Source: Acidimicrobiia bacterium (GTDB taxonomy: Bacteria > Actinomycetota > Acidimicrobiia > Acidimicrobiales > Bin134). Taken from it: a DNA stretch of 64,000 bases. Both the position numbers and the translations under genes were made by a program. The stretch lies in contig VYEX01000020.1 in assembly GCA_009842675.1 (NCBI GenBank), positions 1 to 64,000 of the forward strand, given 5' to 3'. Numbering within the stretch: the first letter of the stretch is position 1; each line of letters begins with the position of its first letter. The notes below the pieces were generated by a model. It was not told the origin of the DNA. It saw only the letters and a program-made list of their open reading frames with translations, and made no database searches. Positions 25,448-36,107 of this stretch are shown in pieces.

Positions 25448-26224
25448 GTGGAATTGAAGGGCAAGAGGATCATCGTCACGGGGTGTGCGAGCGGGATGGG
25501 GGCGGCGACGGTCCGGGCCTATGTCAAGGCTGGTGCCCAGGTGGTGGGGATGGATATATCTGACGACGCGGGAAGGGCGGTGTGTGACGAGGCGGCGGCT
25601 GATGGGCCTGGCGAAATTGTCTACGTGTCGGTTGACGTTGCCGATGGCGGTCGGGTGGAGGCAGCGTTCGCGGAGGCCGACGACTTTCTGGGCGGCCTGG
25701 ATGCGCTGGCGCACCCGGCTGCCATTCATGCGCCGTCTAAGGCGGGAGACGTCACCATTGATGATTGGGATCGGATGTTTGCGGTGAACGTGCGGGGCAC
25801 TGTGCTCACCAACCAGGCGGCCTACCACCGGCTCAAAGTTGCCGGAGGAGGGGCCATTGTCAATTTCGGATCCATCTCCGGACAGCGGGCTGAGCCGGAA
25901 GCGGCGGCCTATTCGGCATCAAAGGGCGCAGTTCACGCTTGGACCCGCACCGCGGCCGGTGCCTGGGGGGCCGATGGTGTGCGGGTGAACGCCGTCCTTC
26001 CCGCCATCAGAACGCCCATGTTCCAGGCCTCCTGGGATCGGGCTACCGATGAGGAGCGAACCGAGAAGTTCTGGCGGAACATTCACAGCATCGCGCTGGG
26101 CCAGGAGTACGGCGACCCGGATCGGGACCTCGGTCCGGTGATGGTGTTCTTGACCTCGGATGCGTCCCGGTTCATTACCGGCCAGCTCATCCCCGTGGAT
26201 GGCGGACAGGGGAACGTGCGCTAA
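25448..26224 (+). CDS. Short-chain dehydrogenase/reductase (SDR)
   Basis: This 258-residue SDR has VTGCASGMGAATVRAY for cofactor binding, Asp in GMDISDD suggesting NAD preference, a weak NNAG equivalent (LAHPAAIH), and YSASKGAVHAW with the catalytic Tyr and Lys. The track uses TTG at 25436; the GTG at 25448 has GGAGG about 5 nt upstream and begins at the normal family position. Its TAA stop shares three bases with the stop of the convergent amidohydrolase gene. Confidence 0.88.
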   Translation: MELKGKRIIVTGCASGMGAATVRAYVKAGAQVVGMDISDDAGRAVCDEAAADGPGEIVYVSVDVADGGRVEAAFAEADDFLGGLDALAHPAAIHAPSKAGDVTIDDWDRMFAVNVRGTVLTNQAAYHRLKVAGGGAIVNFGSISGQRAEPEAAAYSASKGAVHAWTRTAAGAWGADGVRVNAVLPAIRTPMFQASWDRATDEERTEKFWRNIHSIALGQEYGDPDRDLGPVMVFLTSDASRFITGQLIPVDGGQGNVR

Positions 26225-27222
26225 TCCAGGCGGTATGTGCGGGTTGCGGTGCCGGAGAACAGTTCGTCCTGCTCGGCATCGGAGTAGCTGTCGGCCATGA
26301 TTTGGAAGGCGTTCCATAACACCGGATAGGTGAGGGTTTCGCGGTCGATTGGGTAGTTCGACTCGAACATGCATCGGTCGGGTCCGAAAGCGTCGATGCA
26401 GAATCGCACCGCGTCGGACCAGTAGGCGGCAACTTCTTCTGAGCCCGGTGGCACCGCCAGGTCGGCCCAACCCGTCCCAAACATGAAGTCCATTCCGATC
26501 CCGCCCACCTTGACCACGGCATTTGGCTGGGCAGCCACGGCCAGCATTGACGCCCGCCAGTCGGCCCAGACCTGCTCGCGGCTGTTTCGATAGGGGCCCA
26601 CGCCCAGGGGAGCCCCGAGGTGGCCGACCACCACCCTCAGCTCCGGAATGACCGCGGCCAACTCAGCCACCTCGGGCAGTTGAGGGTGAAAGAGCCAGGC
26701 ATCGAAGGCCAAGTCCCGCTCAACCAGCGCGCGCAGCCCGGTCCGGAATTGGTCCGTGCTCATCATCTGGGGGAAGGGACTGCTGTGACCCTGGAGGACT
26801 TCAGAACTGGAATCCATGCCCGTCGTGTGGCGGATGCCGCATAGGCGTCCGCTGCTGGCGGCATCGTGGGCGTCAAGTACTTCGTTGAGGGAGTCGCCGA
26901 GCATCAAATCGGCGAAAGCGACGAAGCCTGCGACGGGCGGTCCGTCGGCCGCATCCATGGCATCGGCCTGCGACACAGCGAAAACCGTCTCGCCCACCGG
27001 CTGCATATGTTTGGGCAGTGTCATGTCGTAGGAGGCCGCCGTCTCCACAAACACCGTTTTCGTGATGTTGTGGGAACCCGTGACGTTGTCCAAGTGGTGG
27101 GCGGCGAGATAGGTGAGGAATCCCTCGTCGTAGAAGTGGTGATGGGGATCCACAATCGCCCGTCGGGGATCGATGGCGGTCTCAACCCGCTGAGCCAGCC
27201 AGTCGAAGCGATTGAAGTCCAT
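26221..27222 (-). CDS. Amidohydrolase-family TIM-barrel hydrolase (Amidohydro_2)
   Basis: The 333-residue protein has VDPHHHFYDEG near the N-terminus (the HxH metal site of the family), GLRALVERDLAFDAWLFHPQ in the middle, VVGHLGAPLG, and FGPDRCMFESNYPIDRE at the C-terminus, typical of 2-pyrone-4,6-dicarboxylate lactonase-like hydrolases. These open lactone or ring intermediates. It is the last gene of the catabolic block before gap and is divergent from gap across about 137 nt. Confidence 0.85.
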   Translation of the reverse strand: MDFNRFDWLAQRVETAIDPRRAIVDPHHHFYDEGFLTYLAAHHLDNVTGSHNITKTVFVETAASYDMTLPKHMQPVGETVFAVSQADAMDAADGPPVAGFVAFADLMLGDSLNEVLDAHDAASSGRLCGIRHTTGMDSSSEVLQGHSSPFPQMMSTDQFRTGLRALVERDLAFDAWLFHPQLPEVAELAAVIPELRVVVGHLGAPLGVGPYRNSREQVWADWRASMLAVAAQPNAVVKVGGIGMDFMFGTGWADLAVPPGSEEVAAYWSDAVRFCIDAFGPDRCMFESNYPIDRETLTYPVLWNAFQIMADSYSDAEQDELFSGTATRTYRLD

Positions 27223-27345
27223 TATTCGGCTCCGGTTTCGTCGATTTTGGCGGTGGACCGGTTGGGGATGGCATCAGGCATCGAAACTCCTGCGAAACGC
27301 CCGCGAATGTCCCTATAGGTGCGCATTGTCACAGCGGGCCTACGT

Positions 27346-27351
27346 TAGTCT
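27346..27351 (+). promoter_or_regulatory. Putative -10 element of gap, likely leaderless
   Basis: TAGTCT lies 7 nt before the gap ATG and no Shine-Dalgarno sequence intervenes, so the mRNA probably begins at or next to the start codon. TTGTCA occurs 14 nt further upstream, which is a short spacer for a -35, so I do not claim it. Confidence 0.4.
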
Positions 27352-27358
27352 CAGCCGC

Positions 27359-28369
<1,011 letters not shown>

Positions 28370-28377
28370 TCACCGAG

Positions 28378-29500
28378 GTGCTGCCCACCCTTGAGACGCT
28401 GAGCGAGGCCCTCGGTGAGCTGGACGGTCGCCGGATCCTCCTGCGGGCTGATTTCAATGTCCCGCTTGACGCCGATGGACAGATTGCCGATGACTTCCGC
28501 ATCAAGGCTGCCCTGCCCACCATCCGGTGGCTAACTGGTCAGGGGGCCGCGGTTGTGGCGTGCAGCCACCTGGGCCGCCCCGACGGCGCGCCCGACCCCC
28601 GGTTTTCGATGGCGCCCGTTCAGGCCCGGTTGGGAGAGTTGGCCCCCGGCGTGGAGTTGCTGGAGAACCTGCGTTTCGACCCCGGGGAGACCGGCAACGA
28701 CGACCGACTGGTCCAGCAGTTGGTCGACGGCTGTGATGGCTACGTGAACGATGCTTTCGGGGCGTCGCACCGGGCTCATGCCTCCATCGTGGGGCCGCCC
28801 GGCTATCTGCCCAGTGCCGCTGGGCGCCTGCTGGCCAGAGAGGTCGAAGTGCTGCTCGGTTTGCGATCCAAGCCCAAGCGGCCCTTCGTCGCCGTGCTGG
28901 GTGGGGCCAAAGTCAGCGACAAGCTGGGGGTGATCGACGCCCTGCTGGAAACCGCCGATGAGGTGGTGATCGGCGGGGGGATGTGCTTCACCTTCTTGGC
29001 CGCTTTGGGCCACAGCGTGGGCGACTCACTTCTCCAGACAGACCAGATCGAAGCCTGCGGTCGGCTGCTGCAATCAGGGGCGCCCATCCGGTTGCCTTCC
29101 GACATCACCGCGCTGGCCCCGGGGGAACATGTGGTGCAGGCCGGTGTAGAGCTGCGACCCGACTGGCGGGGTCTGGACATCGGACCCGGTACCGCAGCCG
29201 AGTTCAGCGACCTCATCGCCGAGGCCGGCACCGTGTTGTGGAATGGCCCCATGGGGCTGTTCGAAGATCCAAGGTTCGCAGCCGGAACCAAGGTTGTGGC
29301 CCAAGCACTGGCCGATAGCCGGGCGTTCACCGTAGTGGGCGGGGGCGACAGCGCGGCGGCGGTCCGGCAGTTCGGCCTTGACCGGGAGATGGACCACGTT
29401 TCTACCGGCGGCGGCGCGTCGTTGGAGTTGATCGAACAGGGCGATTTGCCCGGCTTGAGGGCCCTGAGCGAATCCGTTGGCACTCGTGAGGAGGACAGAA

Positions 29501-29508
<8 letters not shown>
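28378..29508 (+). CDS. pgk: Phosphoglycerate kinase
   Basis: PGK makes ATP from 1,3-bisphosphoglycerate. The product is 376 residues from the GTG at 28378, slightly short for the family but with all landmarks: LLRADFNVPL near the start, HLGRP, VLGGAKVSDKLGV near residue 175, and VVGGGDSAAAVRQFG near the C-terminus. The track start at 28309 lies inside gap and is rejected. The end of the gene overlaps the start of tpiA by 8 nt. Confidence 0.96.
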
Positions 29509-30277
<769 letters not shown>

Positions 30278-30337
30278 CAGGAAGCGGAGACCCCGCTTGG
30301 CGCGAATAGGTCTAGAGAGTTGGTTGCCTGAAGTGGT

Positions 30338-32203
30338 TCAGGTGATCTCGATGTCGTCCCACTCGACTTCGGTGCAGAGGCGGTGGTACTCCGGGCCGTA
30401 CCAGGGGGCGCTCATCTGAAGTCGGTTGTGGGTGGAGTTGACGTAGTAGTTGTTGCCCGGCGATCCCATGTCGTGCATGAGCAGGAGCTTGGAAGCCTCC
30501 TTGTCCAGCGCTTCGTTGTAGCGCTCGTAGGCGTCCATCGTGACCTCGACGCTTGACTTGCCCTCTTCGAGCATTCGCACGATGCACTGGCCGGCGTAGC
30601 CCGACCACACCTGATACCAGATGGGAAGTCCGGTGCCGCCCGACAGGGGCTGGGAGTTGGGGCCGTACAGCATGAACATGTTGGGGAACTTCGGCACCAT
30701 CATGCTGATGTAGGCCCGGGGGCCGTCTTTCGACCAGAAGTCGTGCACATTGAGGCCGTCTCGGCCGATGTAGTCGGCTGGATACAAGAACTGGACGATC
30801 TCGAAGCCGATGGCGGTGATGACGGCGTCCACCTCGTGAAGAGTTCCGTCGGCGGTCTCAATGCCCTCGGGGGTGAACCGGGCGATCGGGTCGGTGATCA
30901 GCTCGACGTTGTCGCGGGTTAGGGCCCGGTACCAGCCGTTGTCCACCACGGGGCGCCGGGAGAAGGGGGCATAGTCGGGGATGAGCCGATCCACGAGGTC
31001 TGGGTCGTTGTCGGTCTGCTCGTGGATGTAGTTGGTGAGGAACGAGCGAAGCTGGTCGTTCACCTCGTTCCAATAGCCACCGGCCGCCTGCCACTCCTCA
31101 TCGGGGATCAGCTGGTCGTGGGTCTTGAACAGGGCCGCGATGGCCATGTACCGCCACCAGTTCCAGTAGCCCGGGAAGTTGTCGAGCAGCCATCGGACCT
31201 CGGGCTCAATGGGCTGCCCGTACTTGGGCCGAGGGCTGATCCACTGCTTGGAGCGCTGGAAGACGTACACCTGCTCGGCCTCTTCGGCGACGGGGGAGAG
31301 GAGCTGCACTCCGGTCGAGCCGTTGCCGATGACGGCGATTCGGTCGCCGCGGTAGTCGTAGTCCTCTGGCCATTGGGACGGGTGGATGACCCGGCCGGGG
31401 AAGTCCTCCAGGCCTTCGAAATTGGGGGTTCTCTGGTTGGCGAAGGCGCCGACCGCGTTGATCACGACGTTTGCCTCGATGGTCTCGGTGCCATCGGGGG
31501 TGTCGGCATCGAGCACCCAGACGTCGCGTTCCTCGTCGAAGGTGGCCCGCTTCAGGTCGTGATCGAACCGGGTGTTGTCGTACATACCGTACTTGCGAGC
31601 GATGTGGAGCAGGTATTCCCGCACGTACTGGCCCTTTCCGAAGTACTCGGGCCACGGGTAGTTCTTCTCGAAGGCGAACTCGTAGGTGATCGAGATGGTG
31701 TCCACCCGGATGTCGGGGTAGCGGTGCCGGCTCCAGGTGCCGCCCGGCTCGGATCGGCGCTCGAGGATGACGTAGGGGATTCCCAGCAGTTCCATCTGAA
31801 TGCCCGCGGCCAGCCCGCTGAAACCGCTACCGATGATCGCCACTCGGAAGCCCTCGGGAATTTCAGGCTTGCCGTTGGTCCAGTCGACTGTCCAGGGGAA
31901 GGGCTTGAAGGCCATCAGCTCGCGCCGGGACTCAAATTCCAAGTCGCCCATATCCTCTTTGGTGGCCAAGTTCATCAGCTGGCGAAGACGGGGCTGCGGC
32001 GGTTCCTCGGGCATCCCGGGTCCGGCGTTCTCCTCCAGCCAGGCCACCGTCTTGGCAATCAGCAGCTCGCGCTGGTCATCGTCGAGCTCCAGCATTCTCG
32101 GCAGTGCCGCTATCTCGGGATCGTCGGTGTGGTGGAACAGCGCCACTCGCACCGCGTCTAAATCGGCCAATTCCACTGCCCTGCGAATGAAGTCCGAATC
32201 CAT
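30338..32203 (-). CDS. Baeyer-Villiger flavin monooxygenase (HAPMO-like, N-terminally extended)
   Basis: This 621-residue FAD/NADPH enzyme converts ketones to esters or lactones with O2. The FAD-binding GSGFSGLAAG is near residue 125 and the NADPH-binding IGNGSTG near 290. The Baeyer-Villiger fingerprint FPGRVIHPSQWP lies just before the second Rossmann fold. About 115 residues precede the FAD motif, an extension known from 4-hydroxyacetophenone monooxygenase. It stands alone on the minus strand between tpiA and the M23 peptidase gene. Substrate unknown; with LLM and CoA enzymes nearby, cyclic ketones are plausible. Confidence 0.9.
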   Translation of the reverse strand: MDSDFIRRAVELADLDAVRVALFHHTDDPEIAALPRMLELDDDQRELLIAKTVAWLEENAGPGMPEEPPQPRLRQLMNLATKEDMGDLEFESRRELMAFKPFPWTVDWTNGKPEIPEGFRVAIIGSGFSGLAAGIQMELLGIPYVILERRSEPGGTWSRHRYPDIRVDTISITYEFAFEKNYPWPEYFGKGQYVREYLLHIARKYGMYDNTRFDHDLKRATFDEERDVWVLDADTPDGTETIEANVVINAVGAFANQRTPNFEGLEDFPGRVIHPSQWPEDYDYRGDRIAVIGNGSTGVQLLSPVAEEAEQVYVFQRSKQWISPRPKYGQPIEPEVRWLLDNFPGYWNWWRYMAIAALFKTHDQLIPDEEWQAAGGYWNEVNDQLRSFLTNYIHEQTDNDPDLVDRLIPDYAPFSRRPVVDNGWYRALTRDNVELITDPIARFTPEGIETADGTLHEVDAVITAIGFEIVQFLYPADYIGRDGLNVHDFWSKDGPRAYISMMVPKFPNMFMLYGPNSQPLSGGTGLPIWYQVWSGYAGQCIVRMLEEGKSSVEVTMDAYERYNEALDKEASKLLLMHDMGSPGNNYYVNSTHNRLQMSAPWYGPEYHRLCTEVEWDDIEIT

Positions 32204-32257
32204 GCCGGAAATTGTTGCAGAGCGGAGTGGGAATTCTTTAGTCCACAGGTGGGAGGT

Positions 32258-33364
32258 TTATCCCGGAGTCTCGGAGAACAGGGTTGTGTACACCTCGCGG
32301 GTCTCCGCAGTGGACAGGCCCGCGCCCAGGTACAGGTTGTCGATGTGGATCTCCCAGTGAAGGTGAGGGTCGGTGTAAAAGTCACCGTTGGCGGCCGCGT
32401 GGGTGCCGCGATTTCCGATCTCGCCCACTCGCTGTCCCGCTTGGATCGTCTGGCCGACGCGAATATCAGGATCGACATTGTGGAGATGGGCGTAGACCGT
32501 CACAACATGGCCGAGGAACAGGAAATCACCGTGGTCGATTACTACGAAGTTGCCGTAGAGCGTCAACAGCGTGAAGGGGGGAGTGGCTTGCAGCCGTTCT
32601 GCGATGCCGAGCAGCTCATCTCGATCGTCGGAATCGGGGTCTTGGTAGTTGCCCACCGCTAGGACGACCCGCCCGTCGAGGGCGGCCACCGCAGAGCGCC
32701 CCAGCGAGAAGCATTGGAAGTCCACGCCTTGGTGGATCCCGGATCGGTAGGCCCGGGGGGCGTTGGGCATCAGATCGGGATTGGAGAGCGGTGACGTGCA
32801 GTCGCTGGGAGGAGTCGTGAGGGGCGCCAAAGCTTCGGCGATCGCCAGAGCCTCTTCATAGGTTGGCGGCGCTTGGTCCAGAACGACCACGACCGGCGTA
32901 GGGGAGGGATCCGGGAAGGCTGGAGCGGCGTTAGCGTCGTCTGAAGGGTTGCCGGCGGTTGATTCCTGATTCGATTCGGAAGTGCTAGAAGTCGATTCTG
33001 GATCATCCGGCGAGTCGCCTGATTCGCTGGATGGCGCGCCTTCTCCGGCCTCCGGTTCGTCAGGTGTCGTTGAGGAGTCGGTCTCAGAGGAATCGGCAGA
33101 AGATGTCGCGGGGGCATCGTCTGCACTGTCGGACCACCAGATTTGCGATATCAGTATTCCGACAGCGAAAGCCACGGCCAGGGCGGCAATCGACAGAAGC
33201 ACTCGACCCGATTTGAGGCTCCTCAGGCCCTTGGCAGTCCATCGGGCGATCCATCGGAGGGATGCGACTAGGCCATTTCCGATGCCCTTGAGGCTCCTGG
33301 CACCGCGTTTCCCCAGCCAGCGGAAGGGCGCGGCCAATCTACTCCTGATGCCCGTGAATCTCAT
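32258..33364 (-). CDS. Membrane-anchored M23-family peptidase (LytM-type)
   Basis: The 368-residue protein has a basic N-terminus with one membrane segment (LLSIAALAVAFAVGILISQI), then a long Ser/Asp/Glu/Thr-rich linker, then an M23 domain. Zinc ligands are visible in IHQGVDFQ (His and Asp) and in DPHLHWEIHI (HxH). Such enzymes cut peptidoglycan cross-links or regulate such cutting outside the membrane. The track start at 33523 would overlap secG on the other strand; the ATG at 33364 avoids this and has GGGGA/GGGA upstream. It is divergent from secG. Confidence 0.85.
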   Translation of the reverse strand: MRFTGIRSRLAAPFRWLGKRGARSLKGIGNGLVASLRWIARWTAKGLRSLKSGRVLLSIAALAVAFAVGILISQIWWSDSADDAPATSSADSSETDSSTTPDEPEAGEGAPSSESGDSPDDPESTSSTSESNQESTAGNPSDDANAAPAFPDPSPTPVVVVLDQAPPTYEEALAIAEALAPLTTPPSDCTSPLSNPDLMPNAPRAYRSGIHQGVDFQCFSLGRSAVAALDGRVVLAVGNYQDPDSDDRDELLGIAERLQATPPFTLLTLYGNFVVIDHGDFLFLGHVVTVYAHLHNVDPDIRVGQTIQAGQRVGEIGNRGTHAAANGDFYTDPHLHWEIHIDNLYLGAGLSTAETREVYTTLFSETPG

Positions 33365-33440
33365 GGAGTCCCAGTTCCCCAACCATGCGAACCAGGAGAC
33401 TACACGGGTGTTGGGTGGGTCTGTGGGGCAGTCGAACGGG

Positions 33441-33446
33441 TAGAAT
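33441..33446 (+). promoter_or_regulatory. Putative -10 element of secG, likely leaderless
   Basis: TAGAAT is located 8 nt before the GTG start of secG with no ribosome-binding site between. This is the best -10 match among the leaderless candidates in the window. Confidence 0.45.
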
Positions 33447-33454
33447 CGTCGGCT

Positions 33455-33688
33455 GTGACCATCGCGCTTGTGGTGATTGACGTTGTTTCCGCGTTGGGGC
33501 TGCTGCTTCTGGTGCTGCTGCACAGCGGCCGGGGCGGCGGCCTCTCAGACATGTTCGGCGGCGGCTTCGGCACGCAGGCCGCTGGGTCGACGGTCATTGA
33601 GAAAAATCTCGACCGGCTCACCATCGTGGCCGCGTTGATCTTTTCCTTCTCCACTCTGGCTCTGGCCCTGCTGCTGGACTCCAGCTAG
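33455..33688 (+). CDS. secG: Preprotein translocase subunit SecG
   Basis: SecG is the small non-essential subunit of the SecYEG channel. The 77-residue protein has two membrane helices (about residues 3-23 and 55-75) flanking the conserved loop HSGRGGGLSDMFGGGFG. It starts with GTG. In actinobacteria secG commonly follows tpiA; here a monooxygenase and a peptidase gene on the other strand separate them. The acyl-CoA dehydrogenase gene begins 22 nt downstream. Confidence 0.94.
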   Translation: MTIALVVIDVVSALGLLLLVLLHSGRGGGLSDMFGGGFGTQAAGSTVIEKNLDRLTIVAALIFSFSTLALALLLDSS

Positions 33689-33710
33689 CCCCGGGCCGCT
33701 GGCCGCTGGT

Positions 33711-34817
33711 TTGGACTTCGCGCTCACTCCCGAGTTGCTGGAACTGCGCGACCGGGCGCGAGCCGTGGCCGCTGACGGGGTGGCCCGATTCGGGCGGCAC
33801 AACGATTCGTGGATCAACGGCTACTCCAAGGAGTTCGCCCGGATCATTGCCGCTGAGGGTTGGATCGGCATGGGGTGGCCGACTGAGTACGGAGGAAGGG
33901 GTAGGCCGCCCATAGAACGGCTGATCGTGGCCGAAGAGATGATCAGCGCTGGTGCCCCGGTGGCTGCCATGTGGTTTGCCGATAGGCAGATGGGCCCAAC
34001 GCTGATCGCCTACGGCACCGAGCAGCAGAAAACCGAGTTTCTCCCCACAATGCTGTCGGGGGAGTCCACCTGGTGCATCGGGATGAGCGAGCCCGATGCC
34101 GGCTCCGATTTGGCCTCGATCTCCACTCGGGCGGTGCGAGAGGGCGACCAATTCGTGATCGACGGCCAGAAGATCTGGACCAGCTTCGGACATGTGGCCG
34201 ACTACTGCTATCTGATCTGCCGCACCAGCGACGAGGGGCCTCCCCATCGGGGGGTCAGCGAGATCATCGTGCCCATGGACACCCCGGGCATCGAAGTGCG
34301 CCCGATAACGGACATGATCGCCAACCGGCATTTCTGCGAAATTTACTTCACCGGAGTTCGGGTGCCGGCTACCAACTTGGTGGGCACCGAGGGCGATGCC
34401 TTCAAGCAGACCATGGTGCAACTGGCCCACGAGCGCGGCGGCATCGACCGACTGGTGTCCAACCGGGTGCTGTTCTTGCACGCCCGGTCGGCAGCCGACC
34501 GATCTGACCCCCGAGTCCGCCAACAAATCGCCCAACTGGAGACGGAATATCGGGTGGGCCGATTGCTGGTGTATCGGGAGGTGCTGGGTCAGGCCCCGGC
34601 CGGGTTCAGCGCGGCCACCAAGGCCTTCTGCACCGAGCACGAGCAGCGGGTCGCCCAGTTCGCCGCTGCGTCCCTCGGGCCGGCAGCCCTGCTCGACGAC
34701 CAATGGACCAGGGGAATCTGCTACGCCGCCTCGTACACCATCGCCGGCGGTACCTCCAACGTCATGCGCAACATCCTGGGCGAAAGGGTGCTCGGACTGC
34801 CCCGCGAGCCCCGGTAA
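33711..34817 (+). CDS. Acyl-CoA dehydrogenase
   Basis: This 368-residue FAD enzyme introduces a double bond alpha-beta to the CoA thioester. Visible family segments are GWIGMGWPTEYGG, CIGMSEPDAGSDLASISTRA (the FAD/substrate loop), QKIWTSFGHVADYC, and AGGTSNVMRNILGERVLGLP at the C-terminus. The N-terminus MDFALTPELLELRDRARAV is standard and starts with TTG 22 nt after secG, so it may be read from the secG promoter. Substrate unknown. Confidence 0.9.
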   Translation: MDFALTPELLELRDRARAVAADGVARFGRHNDSWINGYSKEFARIIAAEGWIGMGWPTEYGGRGRPPIERLIVAEEMISAGAPVAAMWFADRQMGPTLIAYGTEQQKTEFLPTMLSGESTWCIGMSEPDAGSDLASISTRAVREGDQFVIDGQKIWTSFGHVADYCYLICRTSDEGPPHRGVSEIIVPMDTPGIEVRPITDMIANRHFCEIYFTGVRVPATNLVGTEGDAFKQTMVQLAHERGGIDRLVSNRVLFLHARSAADRSDPRVRQQIAQLETEYRVGRLLVYREVLGQAPAGFSAATKAFCTEHEQRVAQFAAASLGPAALLDDQWTRGICYAASYTIAGGTSNVMRNILGERVLGLPREPR

Positions 34818-34930
34818 ATAGCCTGCCTGCCTGTTCTAGCGAAATGGTCTTCGCCGAACAGCTTGCGAAGCTACTCGACCGGAAGGAAGAACACTGACGC
34901 ACAGCACAGGCGATCCCCCCAAGCGATTAC

Positions 34931-34957
34931 CTGCCGCAGAGCAGGTCTTCGCGGCAG
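34931..34957 (+). promoter_or_regulatory. Inverted repeat overlapping the putative phnD -35 region
   Basis: The perfect 7-bp arms CTGCCGC and GCGGCAG are separated by 13 nt and end 17 nt before a TAGGGT -10 candidate (34975-34980). The right arm would sit at the -35 position, as expected for a repressor or activator site. It could instead be a weak terminator of the acyl-CoA dehydrogenase gene, although no T tract follows. Confidence 0.35.
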
Positions 34958-34974
34958 TGGTCGTGGATGCCTGC

Positions 34975-34980
34975 TAGGGT
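34975..34980 (+). promoter_or_regulatory. Putative -10 element of the phnD-phnC-phnE operon
   Basis: TGCTAGGGT matches the -10 style used elsewhere in the window, including the preceding GCTAGGGT at fur. It lies 36 nt before the phnD ribosome-binding site and start, so this transcript would have a short conventional leader. Confidence 0.4.
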
Positions 34981-35016
34981 CGCTTCCATTCATCGCTCTA
35001 CATGAGGGGGCTTGCG

Positions 35017-36054
35017 ATGACTAGACAGACACGTAACTTCAAGATGTTGAGTACTGTCCTCGTTTTCATAATGCTGGGCGTCCTCCTTGTTGGATGCGGG
35101 GACGATGATGATGGTAGGCCAAGCAAACTTGTCTTTAGTCAGGTGCCAGCTGAAGATGCAACCGGTATGGCCCAGGCCTACACAACGACGATTGACATTC
35201 TCATTGACCATGTTGAAGGCCTAGAAGAAATAGAGTTCGTCCTGGCAACTGAATATGCGGGAATGGTAGAGGGCATTATCGCAGGGCGAATTGATGCGGC
35301 CCAATACGGTCCTTTTGCCTATGTAATCTCAACTCAGAAAGGCGCCAATCTTGAAGTCGCTGGTACGGCAATAAGGAAAAAGGGAGCGTCTCCCGGGTAT
35401 CGAAGCTACTTGGTAACTGGAATAGATAGTGGAATTTCGAGCCTTGAAGATCTTGCAGGTAAGAATGTGTGCTTCGTTGACCCGGGTTCAACTTCGGGGT
35501 ACTTATTCCCTTCAGAGGGTCTGCTCTCAGTAGGTCTTGACCCATCAGAAGGATCGAATGATATAAACTCAATCTTTGCCGGTGGGCACGACTCGTCAAT
35601 CTTGAGCGTCGCAAGTGGGGATTGTGACGCAGGTTTCGCAGCCGACGTCTTCCTAAAGAGCCAACCCGATGACGCTGGTCCCGGTAGACTCCAGGACACA
35701 GGAGATATCGATGGCATTCTCGACAGAGTGGATGGCTCAGATGTCAACCCTGAAAGTGCTGAATTAGCAATCATCTGGAAGACAGAATACATTGCTGGCG
35801 CTCCATTCGCCCTTAACTTAGATACCATTCCTGCAGATATGATCGAAGAGATCACAGCTGTCCTGACCGAGAAAGCCAATGTCACCTACGCCCTAGCCAA
35901 CGGTTATTGCGAAGGGACTGAGGACGACCATAATTGTCATATCGGTGCAGGAGGTACGGGAGATTGGGGATACATCGACGTTGGAGGCGACTCCTATTAC
36001 GATGGCATCCGTCGAGTCTGTGAAGTAACTGGCGCTAACGAGTGCGAAGGTTAG
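35017..36054 (+). CDS. phnD: Phosphonate-type ABC transporter substrate-binding lipoprotein
   Basis: The 345-residue protein has a lipoprotein signal peptide with lipobox LVGC (membrane anchor outside the cell) followed by Asp-rich residues. The mature part shows AEYAGMVEGIIAGRIDAAQYGPFAY and NVCFVDPGSTSGYLFPSEGL, typical of PhnD proteins that bind phosphonates, phosphite or related compounds. The ATG at 35017 with GAGGGGG 6 nt upstream is preferred over 35002. Codon use is clearly AT-richer than in flanking genes, pointing to recent transfer. The bound ligand cannot be predicted. Confidence 0.88.
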   Translation: MTRQTRNFKMLSTVLVFIMLGVLLVGCGDDDDGRPSKLVFSQVPAEDATGMAQAYTTTIDILIDHVEGLEEIEFVLATEYAGMVEGIIAGRIDAAQYGPFAYVISTQKGANLEVAGTAIRKKGASPGYRSYLVTGIDSGISSLEDLAGKNVCFVDPGSTSGYLFPSEGLLSVGLDPSEGSNDINSIFAGGHDSSILSVASGDCDAGFAADVFLKSQPDDAGPGRLQDTGDIDGILDRVDGSDVNPESAELAIIWKTEYIAGAPFALNLDTIPADMIEEITAVLTEKANVTYALANGYCEGTEDDHNCHIGAGGTGDWGYIDVGGDSYYDGIRRVCEVTGANECEG

Positions 36055-36107
36055 TTATAGAAGGAACCGCCTAACTTGAAAATGTTGGTGACGTAAGTCA
36101 AAGCAAT

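Larger units (their letters stand above)
34818..35016. other. 200-nt intergenic region before the phn operon
   Basis: No gene is supported here; a 17-codon ORF (from 34850) has no start signal of note. The segment marks the change from high-GC to AT-richer sequence. It holds an inverted repeat (CTGCCGC-N13-GCGGCAG, 34931-34957) and a TAGGGT -10 candidate described separately. No transposon ends or tRNA remnants were seen at this border. Confidence 0.5.

Noticed and set aside
24643-25563. 306-codon plus-strand ORF opposite an acyl-CoA synthetase gene
   Set aside because: Antisense shadow running into the SDR gene in another frame.
31022-32161. 379-codon plus-strand ORF opposite the Baeyer-Villiger monooxygenase
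   Set aside because: Antisense of a recognised enzyme; no family features.
34850-34902. 17-codon ORF between the acyl-CoA dehydrogenase and phnD
   Set aside because: Too short, no ribosome-binding site and no sign of conservation that can be seen.
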